This document shows, one piece after another, positions 11,772 to 25,300 of a stretch of 64,000 nt of DNA; within the stretch, counting starts at the first letter, position 1; each line of letters opens with the position of its first letter. The DNA is from Pegea sp. RAD2-039 (Eukaryota; Chordata; Thaliacea; Salpida; Salpidae): contig JAQGEQ010000354.1 in the NCBI GenBank assembly GCA_034620365.1, forward strand, positions 372,001 through 436,000. The letters are read 5' to 3'. The notes below the pieces were generated by a model, which was given only the letters and a program-made list of their open reading frames with translations, did no database searches and was not told the origin of the DNA. A program made the translations under genes and the position numbers.

Positions 11772-13721
11772 ATGTCTCGTAGTTTCCGTTTTCAAACTTT
11801 AAGAAATTTTGTCAGTTATTCTCTGAAGCAACAAAATACATCAGTAGCAACAAGAAATATTGCAACTAGATTGATTCAACCTAGTTTACAACCTACTAAC
11901 CAGTTGACAAAATCTTTCTTTACAACTGATAGTAGAGAAAATACATGTAATGAAAAAGATAAATTCACCAGTGAAGAAGACACAAAACAACTAATATTAG
12001 AAAGTTCCTTGAAGTATGTTTGTGAGCATGGATGGTCTCGTAAATCATTGAGCTTAGGGGCTGAAGATCTAGGCCTCCCAAGTGTTTCTGAAGGTTTGAT
12101 TGACGGTGGTGGTGATGAATTAGTATTCTACTTTTTAGAAACCTCTAACAAGCAGTTGAAGGATTATCTAATTGAATCTGCTGAGAAGCAGCTTAATGAG
12201 GAAACTAAAACAAAATCTTTTAAGTTTCTTAAAAATGCTGTTCAATTTCGCCTCCGTCTATTGATTCCATACATTAAAGTATGGCCTCAAGCTTTAGTTA
12301 TCATACATTCACCTGTACATTTTAAAAAGTCTTTTTCTATCGCTACTGAAATGATTGATGATATTTGGTTTTACGCTGGTGATCGTTCAACTGATCTTAA
12401 CTGGTATACAAAACGTGCTTTGTTAGCAAAGATCTATGCTAGTACTCAACTGAAGATGTTAAATGATAGCTCAGAGGACTTTTGTGAAACGTGGAGTTTT
12501 CTTGATAGAAGGTGAAATCTTTTTAAAAAATTATATTTTATCAAACTTCTTTTTGATTAACTCATTTACTAATCTTATCATTAGTAAAATATTTTGTACC
12601 TTGTGTGTACCTTAATAGCTTAAAATTTCTCTAATTTTATTAATGATTTTAAGAGACTTGTGTCAACTGACGTTTTAAAATATTTTAAATCCTAATTAGG
12701 TTCAACAGTTAAATGAAAACTAATTGTATCAGCTTTTATTCCCAACTTGTTTTGGCTATTACAAACAAGTGTTGTGTTTAATGATTGAAAGTTTTTTGTT
12801 TCAAAATAAATTTGTGGCTTTAATTTCAATCACTTTAATGGTATGCTGCTTAAATAGTATCAAAAAAGGATAGTTTTCAAGTTTGGTCATTTACTCAGCT
12901 CTATTTGGAGAAAAAATAAACTAGTTGCTGTTAGATGCGGTTACTTTTTGTTTTTAAAATATATTTTAATTCCCATAAATATCTAATTAGTGCTCTTGTT
13001 AAAAATATTCTTTTTGTTGGTAATGATTATGTAAAGAAAAGTTGGTAATCAAAGTCTATTTTGTTTACGACTTTTCTCTTTAATATTGTTTTTATCATAG
13101 ATAAAGTTTAAAGAATATTCTTTTAGTTTACTTACTAAAATTATTTTTAATGATTAAGCGTTTTCATTGAGTATTTATCTTCATTATCTTTAATCACATT
13201 TAAAAACCCAAATGCGTGGTTCTGTCATAAACAGTTTGGAACTTTTATTAGCTTATTATTTATTCTTGGAAAATATTAATTAGAACGTTTCCTTGGTAGT
13301 AACAATTCTATTGATACAAAACATGTTAAACTTCAAAGAACAATATATAATCTCTACAATTAATTTTTGCTACTAATTATAATCAACATTAATTATGTTT
13401 TTATTCATCTTACTACTATAGAATATATCTTTACACAAAATTCTTTTTGTGGTTGATTGTATAAATATTAATTTGCTCTTTAAAATTATTTTTAATCTAA
13501 TTAAATATGAAGCTTTTAATGTTTATTGCTGTAGCTATTTTTATTTAGTATAATAAGTCTTATTAAATAAACTTTTTGTTTTTTATAGATTTGATGATGT
13601 CAAAGTGATGGGTAACATGGTTAAACAATGTTCTTCAATAACACAAACTGTTAGTGAAGTTAGTTTTGCTGGTTTCAACTCGTTGTTAAATATTGTTGGA
13701 ATAGGTCAAACAAAAAGATAA
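11772..13721 (+). CDS. COQ9: Ubiquinone biosynthesis protein COQ9, mitochondrial
   Basis: Two exons, 11772-12511 and 13589-13721, join in phase across a 1077-base GT-AG intron (AG|A gives Arg). The protein is 290 residues, close to the usual COQ9 length. The first ~50 residues are Arg/Ser/Thr-rich and lack acids, as in a mitochondrial presequence. The conserved TetR-like/COQ9 part follows, with 'LKYVCEHGWSRKSLSLGAEDLG', 'RLRLLIPYIKVWPQALVI' and 'DIWFYAGDRSTDLNWYTKRALL'. Exon 2 gives the amphipathic C-terminal helix ending 'LLNIVGIGQTKR'. COQ9 binds lipid and supports COQ7 in the coenzyme Q complex on the matrix side of the inner membrane. The ATG is 34 bases after a CTGTTTTAG acceptor. Confidence 0.93.
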
Positions 13722-16700
13722 AGAATTTTTTACTTTCCATTTTTCTGCTTGGTGTTTGTACTGCGATACATTTAATGTAAAAAAAAAGATTTTACACTTC
13801 TCAAATTGATTTAATTGAATAGATTTCATTCAGTTATGCTATTATTAATTTCACAAAAACAAAAGGAAATTTGTTTCGTGGCAATTTGATTGAAACTTTT
13901 TCTCAATCTTACTTGATAGTAATACAAAAACTTATTGGGTCAATTTAGTCCTTCAATCTATGGAACTTCTCAACTTACAACACCTTGCCTAGATTGAAAA
14001 AGTCTGATAAAAGCCAAGAGACCGATTTTCTACTTTGTGATCTAAGTTGCTGGAAACTATACTGTTTCTAGAAGTGACAAAATAAACAATTTCAAAGAAT
14101 ATTTTTATAGTATGGTTGTGGAAAAAATATTTAAAAATAGTTATAAATACTTAACTATTATTGGTCTTTGCTTTAATCTAATTTTATTTTTTATACGGTT
14201 AGTTGTGAGTGACTGTCTAGTTGCAGGCGCTAGTCTAAGATATTCATTTTTAACAGCTAAGTTAGAAAAGGATACTTTCGTAACTTTGATTTATTTCTTC
14301 ACTTAGTCGTTCGTGATATAAAACCACTTTCAGGTAAGTACAATCTAATTTTGCTTTAACTAATGGATTTACTCATGTAAGTAAACAAAATAAAAGTTTT
14401 GGCTCTACACAGCATTTATAATTAAATATTTAAACCAAAAATGCTAACTTAACGTAAAACTTACTCGTATAAGGTCGGAAAGTTTTAGTTAAGAAGGTTT
14501 TTATTTATTCAGCACGTGGCTGCAAGTTATCAAATTAACAGTTCTTATTGCGAATAAAAACCAAATGTTACGAGCAAAGAGGCAATTGGAAGGTCTTAAT
14601 TATTACGACTTAAGATACGGAAAAAATAGAAATAATGTAGAAGCATAGGTAAAACGTAAATTATAAATAAAAAATTTAGTATAACAAATTAGAAGAGGAA
14701 AATTACATCGTTACGTACCATTTGTTGAGGAAATCACTTAAATCTTGTTTATTTTTTTATAATATTTGATAGTTTCCTATGCTAGAGTAGGATAACATGT
14801 TTTTGCGTTTTAGGAACTACTTAAATATTTTAGGAGAAGATTGCAGCATCTTTTTGCTGTATTACAACAACTGACTTAATAGTATATTTTCAATATATAA
14901 CGTTGATTCTAATTATATGAAAAAGTAGTTTTTACACGATTTAAATAAATAGGACAATTACTTTGACTTAATACACATTTCATATGATAATACTAGCAAA
15001 ATATACGTGCTGTGAGTATAATTTAATCTGATAGAACTAGTAAATGTTAAATTGTGCCTGCGACATACAATGGAATATATTTGATTTTTTTTATCCCTAA
15101 AATTTGTTGTTTGTTTGTTCGTCTATAACTGTGCTCATACGTCTATATTAATTTTTTTATTGTTTCTTAATCAGTGATATATCAATAAAATAAAGCAACT
15201 GTATCAAACTTTTTATGCAAGTACTGGTATAATTCATATTTAATTTAAAGTTTTACGTGTAGCTAAAACTAAAAAATGTATTGTTTGTATAGCCACGTAC
15301 TTCTAAAATATAATTTCTGACTATCAAAAAACTAAAAATAAAAAGTTATTAAAACAATATTTTAATAAAATACTTTACTTTAATTGTCAAATTGTATGCT
15401 TAGTTTAATAAGTGATTTCTAGTATACTTTAGTTTAGTGTTTTAAGCTATATAGATCTAAAACTATTATAAAGCTAATTGTTATACAGGAGAAATGAAGA
15501 TTATTAAAATGGTATGTTTAAAAATGAGTGGACTGTATTTTAGTTAAGGTGTATTATAGCTGCAATATTGATATCAAAGTTTATTTTTGATTTTTACTTG
15601 ACGGTTGAAATCTTTTTTGGGCATTTTGGTCACAGTTTTGGCAACTCTCTCTACTCTAAGCTTAGGTTTGTTTTTCGCAGATGAATTATCGATATTTTTA
15701 TATTTTGTTAAATTTATTTCTTTTTTAAATATTTTACGCAATATAAGTAAAGTTGCAAGTTTTTATTCTTATACTTCTATCTAACTTTGATGTTATTCTT
15801 AATTATTTATTCAGAATATATAATTTTGCAAGTTCTTTACCCATTGCTAGATCTGCTTATCAAAATTATTTTAATTTGTTGAATATATTTTTTTACAAAA
15901 AAAATCAACTTCAAATTATCGTTTCATAACTTGTATCTATTATATTTTTGTAAGTAAATATAGATAAACTAATTGGTTTACTAAGTTTTGTAGTTTTGAT
16001 TATTTATATTAATAGTTTAAGTAATGTTACCTTAAATTCAAATAAAAGCTTATTTTTGTATATGTTAATATAAAACATTATCTTAGATAAATACTAAAAT
16101 TAACTTATTATAAATAAGATGAAAAAATGTAAAGTTTAATTTTCAAAAAATATCTCATAAAAAATATTAACTATTAAAAAATTAGAAATTAATGTAAAAT
16201 GTTTATTGAACTTGAATTTTTTATAATAGAAATACAGTTTTACTATTAAATATGGTATCTTGTATTTAACAAGTTTAGTTTCATTCAGATTACTTTATTA
16301 AAATTTTATCTATTTAAATTTATTTGATTATGATATTATTATATAATGTAGTTTATTGTTAGTTAAAGTTATATAGATAAATATTCTTCATTTTTGAAAA
16401 AAATTATTTTTTTATATTTTGATAAAATGCCTAATGTCAGATTTACCAAAAAATAATTTATGAATTTTATGTTAAAAATTAATTCATTTTAGTGATGAAG
16501 TTTATATTCTAGTTTATTTAAATGTTGAGACTAGTTTTATAGTATATTTATTAATTATATAAAATTGAACTATATTCTGTTTTATGTAGAATGTTTATTT
16601 ATTATGTTCTTGCTATCATATGTTCTATTTAATTAAACAATTTATTTTTATTATGTTGTTATTATGTTTGTATTATGTTTTGAAACAAATTAAATAAAAA

Positions 16701-17640
16701 TAGTTTTTGCATAATATGTATTCTTGATTTTTTATACATCATCTGTTTCAGTTTGATAGATTTTATCATTTTATTCTAATAAAATACAACATAAGCTGAA
16801 AATAAATTTTAAATTATGTTATATCTTCTTAAACCTTTTTACTTTTATTAGAAATTGTTTACATGCTAACACATGATTGAAGTATTTTATTTTTCATAGT
16901 AGTTGTTATATTAGAAATGTAAAATTGAATAAAAATGTTTTAAACTAAGTGTTTTAAAATTTATTTTTTGTTTATCTTCCTTCAAGTTTAAACTTTAGTT
17001 GTAGTTTGTTGCTAATATGATTTATATATATAATTTACATTTTTAAGCTTATCTAGCTGTTAAGACATAAAATTGTTTATTTACGTTAAGTCATAGTAAT
17101 TTATAATTTCAAATTGTAATGTTCTTAAAATTATGAAATTCATTTAGTGCTTCTATTGCTTCTTTAATTTCTGAATCATTTAATTGAACACTTAGTATAA
17201 TTTAATCAATATTTTTTTAATTATTTTTTATTATTGATGTTTAGTTAGTAATTAAATGATGCTCTTCAAATTATGTGATTGATTCTGTTAAATTTATATA
17301 TCTAAGACATAAAAAGTTTCCAATACTTGAATTGAAGTAAGATGATTTTTCTTATTGATCCACACTTTTTCAAAAATAATAATAAAGTTAATTTATTTAT
17401 TGTCATAAATAAGCTTATATAAAACTTTTTATATAAATTATAAATTTTCTTGTATATTTATATTTTCATAATTATGAAATTTATATTTTAGTAGATTTTA
17501 TAAATCTTTTCGAATAGTTTTTTATTAAACTAATAAGTTATACTTCAGAAACAATTAAACAACTATTATATTTACAGATTAAAATCTAATCTTGTAGATT
17601 AGATATAGTTTGAAATATTATTCCCAACTCTAACATTAAA
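13722..17640. other. Long AT-rich gene-poor stretch
   Basis: Nearly 4 kb of A/T-rich DNA with no open frame that resembles a protein, no tRNA that I can recognise and no clear tandem array. It may contain COQ9 3'UTR near its start. I see nothing further to support. Confidence 0.5.
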
Positions 17641-17716
17641 TCAAAATCTATCACCTGTTTAAAAATTCTGTTTAAAAAATTTCATTTTAATAATTTCTTT
17701 AACAAGTTTACTATAA
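17641..17716. repeat. Dispersed repeat, copy B
   Basis: Partner of 661-736, same orientation. It shares AATCTATCACCT, the TTTAAAAAAT core and the AACAAG end. A 63-residue hydrophobic frame starts directly at its end (17716) but has no recognisable family and is not called. Confidence 0.55.
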
Positions 17717-19269
17717 TGATGTCAGCATCTTCATCTTCTCCACTTATTTTGGTAATTTTGATTCATAATTTATACTTTTGTGTCTATAGTGTTCCTATTT
17801 GTTCTACATTAATTATTCTAACTTGTGGTACTTACGACCTTTTCATTATTGTTCTTCTTGCATCCTTTGTATTTACTATAAAAGCTGCATATTCTGTCAT
17901 CAAATAGATAAATATGTGATTTCAATTTGTCATATTCTATATAGTATTTTAATTATTTTATTTTGATTAGATTATTTGAAAATTATTAATTTTATTTTTT
18001 CTTGTTTTTTAAGTTATTACTTATATATATATTGTGAATATATTTTAAGCTTCCTCTTTAAAGTTTTGTTTTATTATTGTTATTTAATTTATTAAGTTCC
18101 TAGTATTTTCCTTATACATTATAAAAAGTACACTATTATAAAGTTCAACAAAGTTATTGATTCAGAATATGTTTTTTAAGATTAGTGACAATATTTAAGA
18201 TTTTATCTTTTATACTTTTTTGTAACCCTTTTATGAAAAAGATTAGTGAGTAAAGATTAACTTTAAACTTTAATCTGAAGTTTTTTGGGCTAATGTTAGT
18301 GGCCATTTAATATAAAACTCCTATCAATTATTAAAACTATTATAAATATAATGTTCTCTTGTCATTAATTGCCATTAAAAACTTAAAATTCATTTTATTA
18401 TTCAAATATGTAGGTTTCATTCAGTTGATATTGTTATATTTTTATGTTTATGATTAGTAATAATAGTTGTTAATATTAAGAAATGATTTAATATTTAATA
18501 GAATACAATTGATTGTTTAGCTTTATTATTTAAAAGTTATAGCAAATATTATGTTTGATATATTATTGTTTATAAATACAATTTTATATTTTGCTATCAT
18601 TTTTAAAGCTTATGCAGATTAGACTTTAAAATTAGATTTAAAAGTAAATCTTTGTTCTTTAGATAAAAGTAATCCCCTTAATTAAAAAAATACTTTTTGG
18701 TGTAAGAATTTGATATTTTAAAGTTTTGTAAAGATTTTCAACTTTATAAATTATTATGTTGTTCAGAATTGTTTTATGAGTTAATTTATTTATTTGTTGT
18801 TTTATAAAAGCTTAACCACCTTGTTTATTGAACCATTTTATTGCTTTATATAAAACTATTTCTATTGTTTCAATTTTTATTGGGAATTAACTCATAAGAT
18901 ACTTAGACACAATCATACCTATCTTATTGTACTGTAATAAAAATCTTGACAACAATACCTGTCTCATAAACATAGGTTTTATAATTAGTGTTTTAGGGTG
19001 CTTAGGGTTCACATACTTGAAATTAGTTTAAGTTTTTAAGGTAGAAACTTTATTTAAGTATAATTTCGTCTTTTCAAATATCGGACAAACTGCTGAATAG
19101 TCTCATTATTAACTGTAGATTTATTGATTTTTATGTCATTTTAAATTGCTTTATTAAATTATTGGCAAAATTTTCAATTATTATTGCTTTTTTCTTACTT
19201 TATGTTTGATACAAAAAAAATTATTTCCGATTCTTAAAAAGATCATTAAAACATTCATTCTATCCACAG
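17717..19269. other. AT-rich DNA upstream of SPEN
   Basis: No gene is seen. It is the 5' flank of SPEN and should hold its promoter or outron. No TGACGTCA element occurs here, in contrast to the gene body. Confidence 0.45.
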
Positions 19270-19322
19270 AAAATGTTTAACTTTTGTATTATTGTTTCAA
19301 ATAACCCTTTTGATATTTAAAA

Positions 19323-22300
19323 ATGAAAGAAACTAGGCACCTATGGGTAGGAGGTCTACCTTCTCATCTAAATGAAGAACGTATAGCTGAGTATTTTGAA
19401 AGGTAATTGTTTATGAGATGATTTGAAGATGAAGATCTATTTGAAAGCATTGGTTTTCAGATATGGACGAATTGACCGTGTGAAGTTGTTAGAAAAAGAT
19501 TGTGATGAGCTTCATTGTGCTGTTGTTGCGTTTGTTGACATCAGATCAGCTCAAAAAGCTCATAGTACTTCTAATATATTAGGAGAGAATCATTTAAAGA
19601 CTAGTTATAGTGAAGCTGCCGGTAAGATTCGAATTTACAGGGAAGTCACCACCTTCTCATTTCCTTCAATTTTCTTATAGTGATGACGTCATCGAGATCG
19701 AGCTCAAAACAGCGTTCTTCATCTCGGCGAGATCCGCCCACACATTTTAAAAATGAATGTTCACCTCTGAACACTTTTGAAGGGTGAGATCTTACTTCTT
19801 TTACTCATTTTCGTCAGAAGACCTACTTGTCGAGCATCTCGATAAAAAATCTAAAAACTCGCGATGCTTGTAAGATCATCCACATCAAAACTAGCAGATA
19901 AATCTGATAATTAGTGGTTGATGGTACTCAGGAATCGCCTGCTACTAACAAACGCGTCAAACAATCACCTAAACATCAGCGTGTGTCTTAATTGATTTTC
20001 AGTTAAATTATTTTTATCTTCATTTCAAAAATGATTTGAATTTAGGAGGTTAGAGGTGCTAAATTGTCTAAAAATCTCCAAACAAATTGCTGTTGACTAT
20101 CTGTATCAATTATCGGCTCCTCACTGCTTCTATCACTCCTGTCTAATTATAATGATTTAACTTCAACAATTATTTTTATTTCTTTCTTTCTAAACTTCAA
20201 TTTGTGTTTTCAATTCATCTTTAGAATGAAAGTGAATATTTTTTGTCAGATTAACTGAGAACAACTCGAAGAAATACTCTCAAAATAGATGCAAATCAGA
20301 TAAATCCGACAGATCATTAAACTTAAGCAAACCAAACCACAAACTACATCGTGAACGAAAAGCTCACCATCAAAATGAAATGAACAATAAACTGATTCTA
20401 AAAAGCAATCAGAAGTAAATTTTCTAATAATTCTCAACTGAACAACTAATTATTGATATTTTCTATTTCTATCATGACAGTCTTATTTCGAAGCTTTGGT
20501 TAATTACCAGTATCTAATTACAATTAATCATTTAAAAACTACTTAAGATGATTAGATGAGTTATTGGCTAGATTCGAAAGTAAAGCTTTTAATTTGATTA
20601 ACAACAGAAAGAGTCTTCCTAATTTTGATAAATTCTTCTCTTTTCAACTTCTCAACCTCATTTCAAAACTATTTGTTTCCAGAAAAAAAATCAAATCAAA
20701 TATAAACATCAATTTGAATGTCAACAAATTCAGCATCAATTCGAAGAGAACAACAAAACCAGCGATCAATCGCTTATCAGGTTTGTTCTCATCCATCACT
20801 CGATGTTTGTCAATTCTCTAAATGCTCAACAGATAAATATCCGCCATCAAGTAGCAAGTCGAACTTGAAGAGGAAGTCGATGAGTCCGTCATCTCATTCA
20901 TCAAATCCTTTTCTCATCATTGCTCTTTAAAGGTGTGAAACGTGAACAAGTAGAAAGCGATGACTCAGATCGAAGCGCGACTTCGATTACGTCAGAATCA
21001 TCGTCTTCATCGTCATCAAAATCTTCGAGCGCTACATCATCTCAGAGTAGCTCTTCAGCAAGCTCCTCAGCTAGTTGCGAAGTAAATGAGAGCAAGAAGA
21101 AGATGAATACGATCAGGGTCTCGAAGTTGCCTTCGCGCTCAACCTTATGTGAGTCGACATCTCGCGCTAAATGCCACGCGCTAAATCTCCGTTTCTATAG
21201 CAACCGTATCACTCCAAGATTTGCTCTATGATGAGTTTAAGAAGTTTGGAAAGATCAAAGGTGTGGAAGTGGTGAACGCGACATCTAGTGACGCGCGTTA
21301 CGCCGAAGTCCACTTCTTCTGGCCACTAGAAAGCAAGAAGGTGTACGACCACCAACTCACCAAAGCTCTACATAATTCCAAGTTCGAAGTATGTAACAGC
21401 AAAAGCAACATCTCAGGTACTTGTGACGTCATCGATGACGTAATCATGTGATCACGTGCTTCGTGTAGAGTTCAGTTACGACAAGTACACGGTGGTTAGC
21501 GGAGTTGTAAGTGAGAAGCACCCACAGGCTTCCAGGACCCTTCATCTGGGTAGTATTGAGAAGAATATTAGTTACAACAACCTCCAATCGATGTTCGGGC
21601 GACTTGGAGAGGTACTAGTAAGTGCCCCTACGCCCCAATTTCTTCCCTGTTTTATTTGTGAAGTTTCAGTCGATAGAAATAAGGAAACAGAGTAATGGGT
21701 TCAATTCAGCTTCAATTCAGTTTATTGATATTGCAACAGTCGTTCGGATTATCAACAAGATGCAAGATCGCGAGAAGTACAACAAAAACAACTTTAAGGT
21801 GCCCCTTACGCCCCCTCTCTTCTTTCTATCGATTCAAACTTCGATTTATTCAACAGCTTGGTTTCGCCAAGACCCCCATCACCTCCTGTTTATGGATCGA
21901 CAAACAAGGATACAAAGAGAATAGCCTGATGTCCTATTTAGAAAGGTACAAACGCCCCAAGAACGCCCTGATCCCTTCATCTTAACTCTTTAACTTGCAG
22001 ATTCGGAAAAGTTGAATTAGTTTTGAATAATCGTAACAATGGTCAATCTGCTGTGATCTTCCAAAGATGGGAACAAGCACAAGATCTTTTCCAAGAGGTC
22101 CGAAAAAGAAAGAACATAAACCGCTTGAAAGTCGATTACGGCGGCTTCGAGTTTCTTCGCGCTTTCAACATGGCGCTGAAAAAATCTGGTAACCACGACG
22201 ACCTTTCACCCCCATCTTTCACCTCACTAACCAGTTGCTTCATTTACAGCTCAACCAGCTGCCAACATCGACAGCATACGTCATCTGATCCACTATCCAT

Positions 22301-25300
22301 CGTCAACAATGACGTCACCATCACTAACGAGTCCCCGCTCATCATCCTCATTCAATCCTTACCCACGTGACAGTTACTATGACGACAACAGCACCGATTA
22401 CTACCACCATTCGTCGTCGTCATGGAAACCTGGTGCTAGTGGTGGATGGGAACAGGAACCGCGTCGCTCGCGTCTCTTTCCTCGTTCGATTACGCCACCT
22501 CGTGGTAAATGTGATGAAGATCTGGAACCGAGAAGTCACTTCTATGATGCTCCTCATCATCATCACCATCGCAACGAGACGCGATATGCGGCTGGAAGTG
22601 ACTACTACGAAGAGCTTCGCGCTTCCAATTCATCTTCATCATCGTCGGCAGTGAACCGTGACGTCACTGATCTCGATTATCGACCAACTTCTGGTGGATT
22701 ACCGCAACTTTCTGAATTCCATCCGAGACGTCATCACCATCATCACCGGACCTCCAGCTACATCTCAGATCATCACAAATCGCGTCGAATCGCGTCAGAT
22801 GCTTCTTTACAGCCTCATCACTATCAAAGATCGCGTCGCAGTCGAACTCCGTCCCCCAATTCTCGCCCTCTTCATCGTGTTAGTGACGTTACAGACTTTC
22901 GAACACGGTCACCGGCCCGAGTCTCCCGCAAGTCGCGGCCCACCGACTATTCACCGCGTCGTGAAGTTACTTCACCGCGTAACCCAGTCAAGAGTAAAGT
23001 TGTGACGTCATCAACGAGTGGTGACGTCACTGCTGAAATTTACTATCACACGGGCGGAAGCGCGACGCCGACGCGCGACGAGAACTCTGATGTTATCATC
23101 GGCGAAATGATGATCAAACAGCCGGAAGCAAAACAGCAAAATCCGGTCAAGATGAAGTTGAATAAGCGCAACAAGTTAAAAGGTCACTTAGGGCCAGGAC
23201 AGGGGTTGACGGGGACCCAACAGGGGTTGTCGGGAAGCGAAAAGAAACCACAAAAGAAAGTGAGGGCGCACTCTGGTGGTGAAGTTCCCGAAAAGTTAGC
23301 ATCGCCATCTAGCGGTCGAAAACGGAAATTAGCGGAAAGCGTCGATGGTGAAAAGAAGAAAATGAAGTCAGCGTCGAGTGATGCTGGTGATGACGTCATT
23401 AGTTGTCATGGAAACATGGAACAAGCTTCGGCGTCAGTTGACGATAAACTGGTAACCAACTGCAATCAGATAGCGATGGACATTGATGTCACTGAACACG
23501 CAAATACGCCGCGTGACGTCATCAGTCATGAAAACTCTCTCGCTGTTGACAATCACGTAATTAGAAACGATGACGTCATAGGCGAGATTGCACAGAGATC
23601 AATGGATGGTAAATCACCAAATGTCACTGATCAGGCGGTTACCTGTGAGGTTTCCATGACAACAGGCCAGAAGTTGGTTGCTAAGCAATCGATAAAAGGA
23701 GTTGTTGAGCAAGAAGATATTTATACAGTTGTAGATGAATATAAAGATGATAGTTGGGACACAAATATGGGGAAAGATGGGATTAGTTCATCTCAAACTC
23801 CGTCTACATCACTTCCTTCAACTCCTCTTCCACCCACTCCGGCTCCTCAGACCCCGATCACTCCGGCTCCTCAGACCCCCATTACTCCGGCTCCTCTTCC
23901 TCCGGCACATGAGGTCCCGATCATTTCAGCTCCACAAACTCCAATTACTCCGGCTCCTCAGCCAACTGTTGAAACCATCAAATCTGATCCCGATCTCTAT
24001 CTCTCGCCTTTTCTTTATCCCAAACCTGACTATCATCAGAGTGATGACGTCATCAGTAGCAACGAGAAGGCTTCGAGCGTTGAAGCGGTCAACAAATCAT
24101 CGATGAAAGAAGAAGTGAAAAAAGTTTTCAAAACTCCGAAGGAAGATGAAACCGTCAAATTGGTTTATGACGAAATCAGTAAAATGGCGAAGAACAAAGC
24201 GACGCCGCCACTTCCGGTCGCTGTTGATTCGCCCTTTACCCCGAAAAGTACCCCTTCCAAACACTCGCTGTCGTCGGTTAATGAAACGCCTTCACCGTCA
24301 GCTCCTAGGTCAGCTCACAATCGTCACAAACCCGAACATCATGACATCAAAAGGTAACCAACCACCATTCGCTCGACTGTATGACGTCATCTTTTGTTGT
24401 TTCAGGACGCTTCAACAACAGCGCGTATCACGCGATCGTATGACGTCATCGAGTAGTAAACATCACAAGATGATGTCATCAGACAATCATCATCAAAAGC
24501 ATCATCACAAGAAACAGGATCATCGAAAACGTCATCACAACCACTATCATCACCATAACGACACCAACTATCATCATCATCGCATCGAAAATCAATCGTT
24601 ACATTATGACGTCATTCCGAAGGTGATCACGCTCACGACGGGATGTAACACGAGCAAGAACAAGGTGAGTAAGCGATAGGAGGGTTGTCGAGTTGTGACT
24701 CTATTTGGTTGCTTGGTTACAGTCGATGTCACAACAAGAACTCGAGAAAGTTCGAATGGAATTACTGAAGATTAAACAACAACCATCTTATTCACACATC
24801 GATTCGAGCGACGATGACGTCATCTACACAGCTCCTCCACTTAGCCCTATCTTGAAGAGTCCTAATTATGGAAGAGATCTGTTAAAAACGGTGAGCTTCG
24901 TTAGATGGTTGCCATGGTGATGGATTTCATAGAAACTGTTGCAGGCGGATGGTGAGAGGCATGTCCGGGTGACTAAATCGAAGTCGGATTCCGGATTTGA
25001 TCTCAAGATGAGATTGAAATCGATCGGAAAGGTGAAGAAGAGGACAAAGATCTGTGAAGAGATTTCAGAGAATATTGAAAGTTGTAAAAATCATCAGACG
25101 CTCCAATTTCAAATTGGAGATAATGATCTTCTCAAGTAAAACTCTTTAATCTTTCAAAAAAGATCTTCTCAAATCTTCATCTTTACAGATCTAATATCTT
25201 TGAACAAGATTTAGAGCGTTTATTGCACGGAAAATTTGCATATTCGAAAATCGAGTTCCTTCCCGACCAATCACCACTTTTCTCCATTCTATACCAGCAA

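Noticed and set aside
17716-17907. 63-residue hydrophobic frame following a dispersed repeat
   Set aside because: No recognisable domain, and its start lies at the edge of repeat copy B.
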